Source: Croceibacterium mercuriale (lineage in GTDB: Bacteria; Pseudomonadota; Alphaproteobacteria; Sphingomonadales; Sphingomonadaceae). From it: a stretch of DNA of 64,000 nucleotides. The notes beneath the pieces are model-generated. The model made no database searches. It was given only the letters and a program-made list of their open reading frames with translations, and was not told where the DNA came from. Where the stretch lies: assembly GCF_000802385.1 (NCBI RefSeq), contig NZ_JTDN01000001.1:1619501-1683500 (forward strand). Direction: 5' to 3'. Shown here one piece after another: positions 29,073-42,992 of the stretch. The position numbers were made by a program, and so were the translations under genes. The stretch's first letter is position 1, and every line of letters begins with the position of its first letter.

Positions 29073-31667
29073 CTAGAAGCTGGCGCCCAGGCGGACATAC
29101 CAGAACCCGCCCATGTAGCCGATCGGGGATGCATCGTTGTAGATGCGCCCGCTGCCCTGCGCGCCCGTTTCCGGATAGATGTTGCGCAGTTCCCGATCGG
29201 GATATTCGTCGAACAGGTTTTCCACGCCCGCCGCCAGGCGGAATCGTTCGGCGATGGTGGCGCCCACTTCCAGGTCGAAGGTGAACTCATCCCCGAAGGT
29301 CTGCACCGTGGGGCCGGTCGCCAGCACGTCGTTGTAGGAGGTGATCTCGCCCGAATAGTTCAGGCGCCCGGTGACATACCAGGCATCGGCGTCGAAGGTC
29401 GTGGCCAGCACGGCACGGAACTCCGGCGTGAGCCCTTCGATGTTGAGCCCGCGCTGCGCCGTGATGGCGGCAGGGCGGGTGATGTCGGTCACCTTGCTCT
29501 TGTTGTAGTTGCCCGCCAACGAGGTGCTGAGGCTGCCGAAGCCGAGGCTGGCCCGATGGGTCAGCACCGCATCGACACCCTGGGTGCGGGTGGCGAAGCC
29601 ATTGGTGAAGTAGTTCACCTGCCCCAGATCGAAGGCATTGCCGACGCCCAGGTCGGACAAGGCCTGCTGCTGCGCCGGCGTGACGTTGAACGGCGAGGTG
29701 ATGGCGATACGATCGGTCACCTCGATATTGTAGTAGTCCACCGTCAGGTTCAGCCGCCCGCTGGGCGAGATGACCACGCCGCCCGAGAAGCTGACCGATT
29801 CTTCCGGCGTCAGCGCCTCGGAACCGAAGAACCGGCCCGTCACGCTGTCGGGCGTCACCGTGGCGGTGGCGACGGGCACCGTGCTGCCATTGGGGAAGCC
29901 GGTCTGCACGTTGGAGGTGAAGGACTGCCCCGGCGTCGGCGCGCGGAAACCGGTCGACACATTGCCGCGAATGGCGATCGCATCGGTGAAGGCATAGCGT
30001 GCGCTGACCTTCCCGTTCACCGTCGAGCCGAAGTCGGAGAAGTGATCGAACCTTCCGGCGATGCCCAGCGTGAACGCTTCCACGATATCCGTTTCCAGGT
30101 CGATATAGGCCGAGTAGCTGTTGCGCGACCCGTCTGCGACCGATTGCGGACCATAGCCAGGGAAGCCGTTGGCCCCCACCGCCGCGGTCGCCTGGAAGCG
30201 GGTGCCGTTGGCCCGCTGCACCGTCTGCGTGGCATAGGGACCGATCGCCCACGACGCCTCGTCCCCCTGCCCCACCACATAGGTCTCGCGCCGGAATTCC
30301 AGCCCGGCGGCGATGTTCAGCGGGCTGGCGAAGCCGACCTCCAGCGGATAGCTGGCATCGAAGTTGAAGTTGGTTTCCCGCTGTTCCAGGAAGCCCAGGT
30401 AGAAGTCGGTCGGCGATTGCGGGCCGAGCGACGGATTCAGCGTGTCCGTCATCTCGTACCGGATGCGGTTGCGCCCGGTGGCGGCGCTGAGATCGAAGCG
30501 CATCCCGAACGATGTCTCCCCGCGATAGCCGATGACGCCGTGGACATCTTCGTTCGTGGACAGGAAGATCGGGGTGAAGCCTTCGGGGAAGACCTCGCTG
30601 GCTTCGAAGGTGCGACCGGTAGCGCTGTAGACCGGCGCACCCGCGGCGGTCTGCAATCCGGGGATCGCGTCGAGGTAGATCGTCCCGACAGACTTGCCGA
30701 ACGCCTGCGGTGCCGCCTGTGGACCGCCCGGGAAGGCGACCACGCCCGGCACCGTCACCGCCACGGGGCGGCGATAGTTGAAGTCCACCGCCTGATCGGC
30801 ATAGCCGTAATTGCCGAAGAAATAGAGCTCCGTATCCGCATCGACCGGGATCGCCGAGTTGATGATGATACGATAGGCCTCGTTGTCCGGCTGGCCATAA
30901 CGGGTGGGCGGGAACGGCACGTCGACACCCAGCGCGCGCAGGGCGGCCGAATCCGGCCGGTCACGCGCACGATTGTATAGGCTCTGATCGATGTACTCGC
31001 CGGAGATGTTGAAGAAGCCCTCCCCCAGCTTGAAGCCGGCATTGGCCGACAGCTGCAGGTCTTCACCATCGCCTTCGTAGCTCTGGCCGTAGCGGGCGTT
31101 CAGTTCCAGCCCGTCATCATTGTCGCGCAGACCCAGATTGATCACGCCGGCGATCGCGTCCGAACCATATTGCGCGGCGGCGCCGTCACGCAGCACCTCC
31201 ACCCGGCTGAGCGCGACGGAGGGGATCTGCGACAGGTCGGGGCCTTGCGAGCCGGACGAGAGCGAGTCCCCCGCCACCTGCACCAGCGCGCTGCGGTGCA
31301 TCCGCTTGCCGTTGATCAGCACCAGGATCTGGTCTGGCGGAAGGCCGCGCAGGGTGGGCGGACGGACGAAGGAGGCCCCGTCGGCGCCGGCATTGCGCTG
31401 CTGGTTGAAGGACGGGACGAGGTTGCGCAGGATGGTCTGCAGGTTGGGGCTGGGTTGCGTCGCCAGATCCTCCGCGGTGAACACGTCCACCGGGACGGCG
31501 GATTCGGTCACGGTGCGATCAACCCGCCGGGTGCCCGTGACGATGATGGCTTCGCGATCGAGTTCTTCTTCCACCGCTTGCGCCATGGCCGGCATGGCCA
31601 TGAGCTGCGGCGCAACGCCCAGTGCCACCGCAAGTGCGGCACGGGATACCAGGTGCATCGACTTCAT
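29073..31667 (-). CDS. TonB-dependent receptor, substrate unknown
   Basis: 864-residue outer-membrane receptor. Signal peptide (ALAVALGVAPQLMAMPAMAQA), TonB box-like EAIIVTGTRRV, plug domain with QILVLINGKRMHRSALVQ and LRDGAAAQYGSDAIAGVINL, then a large barrel that ends in the canonical Phe (RLGASF). Divergent from a LacI-type regulator across a 350 bp gap; LacI-linked receptors in this order usually import oligosaccharides, so a sugar substrate is inferred. No glycosidase or sugar permease adjoins it, so the sugar cannot be named. Confidence 0.92.
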   Translation of the reverse strand: MKSMHLVSRAALAVALGVAPQLMAMPAMAQAVEEELDREAIIVTGTRRVDRTVTESAVPVDVFTAEDLATQPSPNLQTILRNLVPSFNQQRNAGADGASFVRPPTLRGLPPDQILVLINGKRMHRSALVQVAGDSLSSGSQGPDLSQIPSVALSRVEVLRDGAAAQYGSDAIAGVINLGLRDNDDGLELNARYGQSYEGDGEDLQLSANAGFKLGEGFFNISGEYIDQSLYNRARDRPDSAALRALGVDVPFPPTRYGQPDNEAYRIIINSAIPVDADTELYFFGNYGYADQAVDFNYRRPVAVTVPGVVAFPGGPQAAPQAFGKSVGTIYLDAIPGLQTAAGAPVYSATGRTFEASEVFPEGFTPIFLSTNEDVHGVIGYRGETSFGMRFDLSAATGRNRIRYEMTDTLNPSLGPQSPTDFYLGFLEQRETNFNFDASYPLEVGFASPLNIAAGLEFRRETYVVGQGDEASWAIGPYATQTVQRANGTRFQATAAVGANGFPGYGPQSVADGSRNSYSAYIDLETDIVEAFTLGIAGRFDHFSDFGSTVNGKVSARYAFTDAIAIRGNVSTGFRAPTPGQSFTSNVQTGFPNGSTVPVATATVTPDSVTGRFFGSEALTPEESVSFSGGVVISPSGRLNLTVDYYNIEVTDRIAITSPFNVTPAQQQALSDLGVGNAFDLGQVNYFTNGFATRTQGVDAVLTHRASLGFGSLSTSLAGNYNKSKVTDITRPAAITAQRGLNIEGLTPEFRAVLATTFDADAWYVTGRLNYSGEITSYNDVLATGPTVQTFGDEFTFDLEVGATIAERFRLAAGVENLFDEYPDRELRNIYPETGAQGSGRIYNDASPIGYMGGFWYVRLGASF

Positions 31668-32017
31668 TCAGCTAACCCCCCGATTCAACGATCTTCCGGG
31701 CGCCTCTCCCCAACACGGCCGGCACGAGTGTCTGGTGCGCTGCGATCCTTCGGTGTGCCCGAGGACGCGGCTGGCCGACCCTGCTTCGTTCCGTTCCGAA
31801 CGCAAAGTACGAACATCACCGTCAAGTGCAAACAGAATTATTGTTTCGGCAGCATGGCCACCGATATTTTACGCAGTTTGCCACGGTATGTGGGATATTT
31901 GTTTGATCAACCAGCGACCTGCCGCCGCGCACCGTGGCCATGCCGGGGATCCCATCCGGGAGAAAGAGCTTGCCGTCGCGCGCCTTAGCTGGCGCAAGGC
32001 GGTGCAGGAGTTTCGCG
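31668..32017. promoter_or_regulatory. Divergent promoter region, TonB receptor / LacI regulator
   Basis: About 350 bp with no coding frame that stands out. It contains an AT-richer core (about 31800-31910) compared with flanks, as expected of divergent promoters, and should hold the LacI operator. The only short palindrome I noted is TTGATCAA at 31903-31910, which is too short to call as an operator. Confidence 0.5.
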
Positions 32018-33013
32018 ATGACACGCAGGCAGGTGACCAGACTGGCGGACATCGCCGCCCTTGCCGGGGTGACCCCGGCGACCGTGTCGCGCGCCCTGTC
32101 CGGCCACGCGCAGATTAGCCCGGCGACGCGGCAGAAGGTGCTGGCGATCGCCCACGATCACGGCTTCCGCATCAATCAGACCGCACGGAATCTGCGGCTG
32201 GGACGGACGCAGGCGATCGGGGTGGTGATTCCGCTGGGCCACCCCAGCGCACAGCGCGTGTCGGACCCGTTTTACACCGCGCTGATCGGCCTGCTGATGG
32301 AAGGGTTGGCGCTGCGCGGACATGCCATGCTGCTGTCCACCGGCGCACCGGAGGATGCCGGCTGGCTGGACAGCCTGGCGTTGAGCGGGCGCGTCGATGG
32401 TATCATCGTGCTGTGCCAGTCCGACCAGGATGCCCGGCTGCGCGAGGTTGCACGTGCCTATCGCCCGCTGATCGTGTGGGGGGAAGCGATGGAAGGCTAT
32501 TGCTGCGTCGGCACCGACAATCGGGCCGGCGGGCGGCTGGCCACGGAGCACCTGCTGGCCGCCGGGCGGCGGCGGATCGCCTATGCCGGGATGACCGACA
32601 TCCCCGAACTGGCGGCGCGCCATGCCGGTTATCTGGCGGCGCTGGCGGCGGCGGGTGTCGCCCCCGGCCCGCAGATCGCGGTGCCGCTGTCGTTCGATCC
32701 GCAAGGGGCGCAGGCGGACATGGGCGCGATCGACGGCACGATCGACAGCGTGGTCGCCGCGTCGGACGTGATCGCGATGGGCGTGATCCGGGCGCTGGCC
32801 GGCAGCGGGCGCACGGTGCCCGATGACGTGGCGGTGATCGGCTATGACGATGTCAGCCTGGCCGCGCATGTGATGCCGGCGCTGACCACCGTGCGGCAGG
32901 ATCTGGAGCGGGCGGCGACCATAATGCTGGACCTGCTGTTCCGCCGCATCGATGGCGAGGAGGCGGCATCCGTCCGCCTGCCGCCGCAACTGGTGGTGCG
33001 GCAGTCGGGATAG
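32018..33013 (+). CDS. LacI family transcriptional regulator
   Basis: 331 residues. N-terminal LacI HTH and hinge helix (RLADIAALAGVTPATVSRAL) and a periplasmic-binding-protein-like effector domain (IGVVIPLGHPSAQRV, VDGIIVLCQSDQD, CVGTDNRAGGRLATEHLL, DVAVIGYDDVSLAAHVMPALTTVRQD). The ATG at 32018 is preferred because GCAGGAG is 8-14 bases before it and the HTH follows at once. Likely represses the divergent TonB receptor until a sugar ligand binds; this is inference from position. Confidence 0.94.
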   Translation: MTRRQVTRLADIAALAGVTPATVSRALSGHAQISPATRQKVLAIAHDHGFRINQTARNLRLGRTQAIGVVIPLGHPSAQRVSDPFYTALIGLLMEGLALRGHAMLLSTGAPEDAGWLDSLALSGRVDGIIVLCQSDQDARLREVARAYRPLIVWGEAMEGYCCVGTDNRAGGRLATEHLLAAGRRRIAYAGMTDIPELAARHAGYLAALAAAGVAPGPQIAVPLSFDPQGAQADMGAIDGTIDSVVAASDVIAMGVIRALAGSGRTVPDDVAVIGYDDVSLAAHVMPALTTVRQDLERAATIMLDLLFRRIDGEEAASVRLPPQLVVRQSG

Positions 33014-33120
33014 AACCGGCGATTGTGTCCGGCCGGGGCGCGGATCACAGCGTCCGTTCAGCCGCCGACGGGCAAGGTCGTCGACGCCGCCAGCGGATGG
33101 CGACTGACCTGGAGCAACTC

Positions 33121-33462
33121 ATGCGTACGATCCTTGCCCGTAGCCTGACCATCGCCGCACTCGGGCTGGCGGCCGCTCCTGTACTGGCCACACCTGCCGC
33201 CCTCCCGATACCGCAGGCGAGCCGGCACCCCGATGCACTCAACACCACGCTGGCCCGGCGCGTGGCGGCGGTCGCCAGCCAGGTGCAGGCCGCGCGTGCG
33301 GCGGGACGTGTCTCGCAGGCGGAAGCCGCGCGCCTGAACGGGAAGATCGCCTGGGTCCGGACCGACTCCGCCCGCCATGTGCGCGAACAGGGTTTCCTCA
33401 GCGCCGGTGAGAGCGCCAGCTACAACCGCTCGCTCGACGAGGTCGAACGCAAACTGCGCTGA
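33121..33462 (+). CDS. Small secreted hypothetical protein
   Basis: 113 residues starting at the ATG at 33121, with TGGAGCAA upstream. Signal peptide (ILARSLTIAALGLAAAPVLATPA) then an Ala/Arg-rich helical region (ARRVAAVASQVQAARAAGRV, AEAARLNGKIAWVRTDSARHV) that may form a coiled coil. No named family. Located 107 bp after the LacI gene on the same strand; role unknown, probably periplasmic. Confidence 0.7.
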   Translation: MRTILARSLTIAALGLAAAPVLATPAALPIPQASRHPDALNTTLARRVAAVASQVQAARAAGRVSQAEAARLNGKIAWVRTDSARHVREQGFLSAGESASYNRSLDEVERKLR

Positions 33463-33490
33463 CCGGGCAGCGTGCCGCCCGGTCCGGCCG

Positions 33491-34219
33491 TCAGAAGCTG
33501 AACCGGGCGCGGGCGATCAGGCGGTCGTCATGGTCGCCCCGGGCAGCCACCTCCGGGATGTCGGTCCCGACATATTCCAGCGACACGGCCAGCGGGCCGG
33601 TCACATGGTCGATGCCGACGCGCCAGTCGATGTAGCGGCCGCCGGGACGCAGCCGGTCGGCACGCACGACATCGTCCACATCACCGGTGGAGCGGCCCAC
33701 ATGGCCATACAGCGTCAGCGGCGTGGCCGGGATACCGGCATCGGCACCGGCGAACAGGTACAGGTTGCTGCCACCGATCGCGCTCTGTTCCGGCGCGTAC
33801 ATGCCGCCGGCGGTCGCCCGCACCGGCCCCAGCGTGTAGGCGGCGGTGATACCTGCCTCCGCATAATCCTGCTTGCCGAAGGCGCCGGTGAACAGGTGCA
33901 CGATGCCCTGCCCGGTCAGCGCGAAGGGCCCCACGTCCTGCGTGGCGGAGAGGCCGAGGTCGAGCACGGTGTCGGCCCCGCCATGCAGGCCCGCATCGCG
34001 CAAGGACACAAGGCGGGCGGTCGCGCCCAGCGCGCCGGCCTCCAGTGCCAGATCGGCGGAAATGGCGGCGCGACCTTCGCTCCAGCTGACGCCGCGGCGG
34101 TTCTCCTCCGTGGCGATCTCGAAAGCGGGGCGCAGCGCCACCGGGCCGAGGGACTGAGCGGCGGCCGCCGTGCCGGGGAGCAGCAGGGCGGCCAGTAATA
34201 CGATGGAAAGCTGTCTCAC
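33491..34219 (-). CDS. TorF-like putative outer-membrane porin
   Basis: 242 residues with an N-terminal signal peptide (LSIVLLAALLLPGTAAAAQ). The body is alternating-pattern beta sequence (ALRPAFEIATEENRRGVSWS, DYAEAGITAAYTLGPVRATA, YIDWRVGIDHVTGPLAVSLEYVG) ending in aromatic Phe (ARARFSF), all pointing to a small outer-membrane beta-barrel of the putative TorF-type porin group. Start is the GTG at 34219 overlapping the upstream gene's stop by 4 bases (GTGA). Substrate unknown. Confidence 0.72.
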   Translation of the reverse strand: MRQLSIVLLAALLLPGTAAAAQSLGPVALRPAFEIATEENRRGVSWSEGRAAISADLALEAGALGATARLVSLRDAGLHGGADTVLDLGLSATQDVGPFALTGQGIVHLFTGAFGKQDYAEAGITAAYTLGPVRATAGGMYAPEQSAIGGSNLYLFAGADAGIPATPLTLYGHVGRSTGDVDDVVRADRLRPGGRYIDWRVGIDHVTGPLAVSLEYVGTDIPEVAARGDHDDRLIARARFSF

Positions 34220-34671
34220 CCGGCGGTCATAGCCAGCTGCCGCTCGACTTGCGAGACCAGGATGTCGCGATCGGCCTCGGCCACGGCCAGCAGCTGCCGG
34301 TGCAGCTCGTCCGAGCGTTCGGCAAAGTGCTGCGCCACGTCGTTGCGGTGGGCATTGCACCAGCCGGCGCGGCTGAGCTTCAGCCCGTCGGCATCGTCGA
34401 TCGTGCGCGACAGCAGGCCGCCACCGGCGTGGCGCGCCTCCCGCTCCACGGCAAGGCCGGCGGTCCATTCGCACCGCAGCGTGGAGGCGCGGCCGCCCGG
34501 CGCGGGCGTGCCGATCTGGCGCGCGGCGAGTGTCACCGTGCCACGATATTCGGCATCCACGGTGCCGCTGGCGTGCTGCACCTGGGTGCGGTGTTCCAGC
34601 GGAAGGTGCGGGGTCACGACAATGGCGCCGAGCGCGAGCGCGGCGGCTGCCAGCATACCAGTCATCTGCAT
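34216..34671 (-). CDS. Secreted hypothetical protein coupled to porin-like gene
   Basis: 151 residues, signal peptide or N-terminal anchor (MLAAAALALGAIVVTP). The mature part has two Cys (LRCEWTAGL, RAGWCNAHRND) that could form a disulfide, and a helical C-terminus. ATTCTCC complement (GGAGAAT) just precedes the ATG at 34671. Its stop overlaps the porin-like gene start, so the two are made together and may work together at the envelope. No family recognised. Confidence 0.72.
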   Translation of the reverse strand: MQMTGMLAAAALALGAIVVTPHLPLEHRTQVQHASGTVDAEYRGTVTLAARQIGTPAPGGRASTLRCEWTAGLAVEREARHAGGGLLSRTIDDADGLKLSRAGWCNAHRNDVAQHFAERSDELHRQLLAVAEADRDILVSQVERQLAMTAG

Positions 34672-34781
34672 TCTCCTGCGATGCCCCGGCCGTTATGGCC
34701 GTGAGCGGTTGGGGCCTGTTAGCCTCCGAACGACCTTGGAGCCCGGGTAGCCTTGTTCAAGTTACAAAGCATTGCATCCGG

Positions 34782-35834
34782 TCAGCTGCCGGGCGGTGCG
34801 CCTTTACGCTCCCGCCGGAGCAGTTCGCCCTTGATCTGCGGGCCATAGGCATAGCCGCCCAGCGCGCCGCCGCTGCGCACCACCCGGTGGCAGGGGATCA
34901 GCACGGCGACCGGATTGGCGCCGTTGGCGCTGCCGGCCGCGCGCACCGCCGCAGGGTGGCCGGCGGCGGCGGCAAGCTGGGCGTAGGAGCGTGTCTCCCC
35001 GGCCGGGATGCGCTGCAGTTCGGCCCAGATCCGTTCCTGGAAAGCGGTGCCGCGCACATCCAGCGGGATCGCCGGTGCCGCCGCGCCGGGCCGTTCGACC
35101 GCGGCGACCACCTGGTCCAGCAACACCCGGAAGGCCACGCTGCCTTCCGCCAGTTCGGCGCGCGGGAAGCGGCGGGCGAGGTCCTCCGCGCCTTCGGCGA
35201 AGGACAGACGGCACACGCCCTTGGCCGTCGCGGCGACCAGCATGGTGCCGAGGCTGGTGGCGACGAGCGCCCACTCGATCCGCGCCCCCTCGCCGCCGCG
35301 CGCCCAGGCGGACGGGCTCATGCCCAGCCGGCCGTCCAAGGCGGCGTAGAAGCGGCTGGGGCTTTCAAACCCGGCATCGTAGATGGCCGGCGTCACCGCG
35401 CCGGCCGCGCTCAGCGCCGCCTGCGCCCGTTCGCGCCTGAGCGCGCGGGCATAGGCGGCGGGGGAGAGGCCGGTGGCGCGGGTGAAGATCCGCTGGAAAT
35501 GAGCCGGCGAGTAGCCGGTCGCCCCGGCCAGTTGCGCCAGCGTGAGCGGCTGGTCGGCGGCGCGGATCAGCGCGGCGGCCTGTTCCACCGCGGCCACGTC
35601 GCGCGCCTGGTCGTCCGGCAGGCAGCGCCGGCAGGGGCGCAGCCCGGCACCTTGCGCCGCCGCCCCATCGGCGAAGAAGCGGACATTCTCCCGTCGGGGA
35701 TGACGCGCCGCGCAGGACGGGCGGCAGTAGATGCCGGTGGACAGCACGCCGGTGACGAAGCGGCCATCCTGGCCGGCGTCACGCCGCAGCACCGCGGCCC
35801 AGGCGGCATCATCGTCGATCGACGGATGGGTCAT
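34782..35834 (-). CDS. ada: Ada: methylphosphotriester sensor and O6-alkylguanine-DNA methyltransferase
   Basis: 350-residue bifunctional Ada. The N-terminal zinc domain has the four Cys (YCRPSC at 37 and 41, CRRC further on); Cys37 matches the residue that takes methyl groups from phosphotriesters and turns the protein into an activator. A middle AraC-type HTH (LTLAQLAGATGYSPAHFQRIF) and the C-terminal methyltransferase with active-site IPCHRVV follow. Start is the ATG at 35834 with AGGAGAAG upstream. No alkB or alkA next to it, so any adaptive-response regulon lies elsewhere apart from self-activation. Confidence 0.95.
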   Translation of the reverse strand: MTHPSIDDDAAWAAVLRRDAGQDGRFVTGVLSTGIYCRPSCAARHPRRENVRFFADGAAAQGAGLRPCRRCLPDDQARDVAAVEQAAALIRAADQPLTLAQLAGATGYSPAHFQRIFTRATGLSPAAYARALRRERAQAALSAAGAVTPAIYDAGFESPSRFYAALDGRLGMSPSAWARGGEGARIEWALVATSLGTMLVAATAKGVCRLSFAEGAEDLARRFPRAELAEGSVAFRVLLDQVVAAVERPGAAAPAIPLDVRGTAFQERIWAELQRIPAGETRSYAQLAAAAGHPAAVRAAGSANGANPVAVLIPCHRVVRSGGALGGYAYGPQIKGELLRRERKGAPPGS

Positions 35835-35936
35835 GGCGCATCTTCTCCTATCACGGCGCGCTTGTGACAAGAGTTGGTGGCCGGCGCATCCCGCGCCTTG
35901 CGTTCAAACAGGTGCAGCGGCAAGGAGCGGGGCATC

Positions 35937-37511
35937 ATGGTCGCATCCCTGTTCCGCCTCCTCCTGTCCGCCGTCCTGCTGGCATTGCTGGTCGCACCAT
36001 CGCCGGCGCGGGCCGACCCGGCAGACATCGACGCCGCGGCGCGAGGCGTGGTGCGGGTGGTGATCATCGACCGGCGTGGCGGACAGGTCACTCCGCTGTC
36101 GCACGGAAGCGGCTTCGCGATCGGTACGGAGCGGGTGGTGACCAACGCCCATGTGGTGCGGCAGGCGGTGGCCGATCCGTCGCTGGCGATCGGCATCGTG
36201 CCATCCGATGGCGGCGATGCGATCTATGCCCGGCTGGTGACGATCTCGGACCGCAACGATCTGGCCCTGCTGGCGACCACCGCGCCCATGGCGCTGCCGC
36301 CGCTGACGGTCAGCGGCAACCCGGCGGTGGATGCCGGTTCGGTCGTCGCGGTCGGCTACCCCATGAATGTCGACCGGGCGCAGGGCCTGTCCGCCGGCGA
36401 CCTGTTCCGCGCGGTGCCCCCGGTGAAGAGTGCCGGCTTCCTGAGCGGGCGGCGTCCGTCCCGTGATTTCGACACGCTGCTGCACACCGCGCCGATCGCG
36501 CGCGGCAACAGCGGCGGGCCGCTGCTGGACGAATGTGGCCGCGTCGTGGGGGTCAACAGCTTCGGCACGGAAAGCGGCAGCGCGGATGCGGAGTTCTTCT
36601 TCGCCGTCTCGACCCGCGAGCTGCTGCCGTTCCTGACCGCCAATGGCGTGGTCCCGCGGGTCAACAGTTCCCCCTGCCGCAGCCTCGCCGATCTGGAGGC
36701 TGCAGAGGCCGGCCGCGCGGAACGCGAGGCGCAAGATGCGGCCCGCGCCGCCGAGGCCGATGCCGCTTCTACCGCGCGACGGCAGGCCGATGCCCGGCGC
36801 GCGATCGAGTTCGAGATCATCGCGGAGCGGGAGAACGGCATGGCCGCCACCTTCCTGCTGCTGATCGCCGGCTTTGCCGCGGCACTGTACGGCATGTTCC
36901 TGCACGAATTCCCGCGCGAGAACGAGACCGCCACGCGCCCGCGCATCGCCTTTGCCGTGGCGGCACTGGCCCTGCTGGGTGCCGGCGGCGCCTGGGCCGC
37001 GCGGCCCGGATTCGCGCAGGTGGAGGGACGCCTGGCGGACAGCCTGCTGGCGCAGCGGACGGCAGAGGCGGGCGGATCGGACGCGGGCGACAATCCGGCA
37101 GGCAGCTATACCTGCGTGCTGGACGAGAGCCGCAGCCGGGTGGTGGGCGACGCGGCGGGCGATGTCGCGATCCGGTGGGCTGCGGATGGCTGCGTCAACG
37201 GCCGCACGCAATATGCGCGCACCGGTGGCGACTGGACCCGCATCCTGGTGCCGGAGGAGGAAGCGGCGGCGACCGTCAACCGCTTCGACCCGGCGACGGG
37301 CGAGTACCGCGTCGACCGGTACCTGCTCGGTCGCGAGGCACGGGAAGCGGCGCGGGCCGCGCGCGGCGGTTACCAGGTGCCGCAATGTGGCGGCGGCGGT
37401 GCGGCGGCCATCCAGCTGGCCCAGCGGCAGCAGGCCATCCTGGCGGTACTGCCGCCTGCGCCCAACGAACGGCTGGTCTATCGCTGCACCAAGAACGACG
37501 CCGGGCGATAG
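35937..37511 (+). CDS. Trypsin-like serine protease with C-terminal membrane region
   Basis: 524 residues. Signal peptide ([21 protein letters not shown]), then a DegP/trypsin-like domain with triad His in VVTNAHVV, Asp in DRNDLALL and Ser in [10 protein letters not shown]. No PDZ domain follows. Instead an Ala/Glu/Arg coiled-coil (about 255-295), a hydrophobic helix ([19 protein letters not shown]), a second one ([19 protein letters not shown]), and a Cys-containing C-terminal domain ([33 protein letters not shown]). The topology suggests both ends in the periplasm and a membrane hairpin. Substrate unknown. Divergent from ada, with AAGGAG before the ATG at 35937. Confidence 0.85.
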   Translation: MVASLFRLLLSAVLLALLVAPSPARADPADIDAAARGVVRVVIIDRRGGQVTPLSHGSGFAIGTERVVTNAHVVRQAVADPSLAIGIVPSDGGDAIYARLVTISDRNDLALLATTAPMALPPLTVSGNPAVDAGSVVAVGYPMNVDRAQGLSAGDLFRAVPPVKSAGFLSGRRPSRDFDTLLHTAPIARGNSGGPLLDECGRVVGVNSFGTESGSADAEFFFAVSTRELLPFLTANGVVPRVNSSPCRSLADLEAAEAGRAEREAQDAARAAEADAASTARRQADARRAIEFEIIAERENGMAATFLLLIAGFAAALYGMFLHEFPRENETATRPRIAFAVAALALLGAGGAWAARPGFAQVEGRLADSLLAQRTAEAGGSDAGDNPAGSYTCVLDESRSRVVGDAAGDVAIRWAADGCVNGRTQYARTGGDWTRILVPEEEAAATVNRFDPATGEYRVDRYLLGREAREAARAARGGYQVPQCGGGGAAAIQLAQRQQAILAVLPPAPNERLVYRCTKNDAGR

Positions 37512-37657
37512 CCGGCCATCCATTGTGGCAGTCCGGTTGCAAGCTGCCCATGTGGATGCTAGGCGCGCCCCTACTCTGCCGGGGGGCTGATTCAGTGATC
37601 CTTGACCAGGCAGGTCCGTACAAACACCTTTGTCCGTCTCGAGAGGACCATTCCGCC

Positions 37658-39770
<2,113 letters not shown>

Positions 39771-39782
39771 GGACAGCGGCCG

Positions 39783-42151
<2,369 letters not shown>

Positions 42152-42220
42152 AGGGTTATGGCGCGGGGCCGATCGTGCCCCGCGCCCTGCCCGCCGGCGG
42201 CCCGATGATGGAGCAAGAGG

Positions 42221-42712
42221 ATGGCGCAGGACAATCGTGGCTTTGAAGCCGGGCGGCAGCTCCGGATCGACCGGCTGTTGCAACGGCTGACCTGGGCAGG
42301 CATCGCCTGTTTCCTGCTGATTTCGGCCTTCGATATCCATCGCTGGCGGGTGACGCACTGGCAGCAGTTCGATGCCGCCTTTGCCATGCTGAAGGGCCAT
42401 CTGCTGGCCGTGCCGCCGCAACCATTGTGGTTGTATGCCGTCGGCTTTCCCTTCATCGCCGTGAACTTCTACGCCCATGTGCAGATCCTGCGTGGCGCGC
42501 GACGCGGCATCCTGCGCCTGTTCGTGGGCAGCGCGGCGGGTATTGCTCTGGTGCCGCTGGCCGGGTTGCAGACCGTAGGCTACCAGATGCTCTGGCCGGA
42601 ACTGCTGCGGCTGGCCGGCTACGCCATTGCCGGCGCGATCGCCATCATCCTGGCCTTCCGTCTGGACAGCCGCTCCTCCGCGATTATAGACGCGCCCCAG
42701 CCCAAGGATTGA
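42221..42712 (+). CDS. Four-helix membrane protein inserted between atpD and atpC
   Basis: 163 residues, no family recognised. Four hydrophobic segments: about 24-41 ([17 protein letters not shown]), 67-86 ([17 protein letters not shown]), 97-117 ([19 protein letters not shown]) and 128-147 ([19 protein letters not shown]); the termini are probably cytoplasmic with a polar Asp/Ser/Pro tail. Start is the ATG at 42221 with GGAG seven bases ahead. It lies 69 bp after atpD and its stop is 8 bp before the atpC start, so it is in the operon. It is not AtpI by sequence or position. A role in ATP synthase assembly or control is possible but unproven. Confidence 0.8.
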   Translation: MAQDNRGFEAGRQLRIDRLLQRLTWAGIACFLLISAFDIHRWRVTHWQQFDAAFAMLKGHLLAVPPQPLWLYAVGFPFIAVNFYAHVQILRGARRGILRLFVGSAAGIALVPLAGLQTVGYQMLWPELLRLAGYAIAGAIAIILAFRLDSRSSAIIDAPQPKD

Positions 42713-42720
42713 ACCTGACC

Positions 42721-42978
42721 ATGCCGCTGCATTTCGAACTCGTGACCCCTGCCAAGCTCGTCCGGTCGGAGGAGGTGCACATGGTCGTCGTCCCCGGCAC
42801 CGAAGGCGAGTTCGGCGTGCTGGAAGGGCATGCGCCGTTCATGTCCACCATCCGCGACGGCGCCGTGCAGGTGTTCCGCACCGAAGGCGCCGCGCCGGAA
42901 CTGATCCAGGTACGTGGCGGCTTCGCCGAGGTGGGCGACAAGGGCCTGACCGTGCTGGCCGAGCACGTCGAGGACTGA
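42721..42978 (+). CDS. atpC: F1 ATP synthase epsilon subunit
   Basis: 85 residues: the N-terminal beta-sandwich of epsilon ([57 protein letters not shown]). It ends right after this domain, so the C-terminal two-helix inhibitory domain found in long forms (about 130-140 residues) is absent; short epsilon is known in alphaproteobacteria, where other inhibitors act. AAGGATTG lies inside the end of the previous gene and serves as its ribosome-binding site. Confidence 0.95.
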   Translation: MPLHFELVTPAKLVRSEEVHMVVVPGTEGEFGVLEGHAPFMSTIRDGAVQVFRTEGAAPELIQVRGGFAEVGDKGLTVLAEHVED

Positions 42979-42992
42979 CGCCGGCGGGCATC

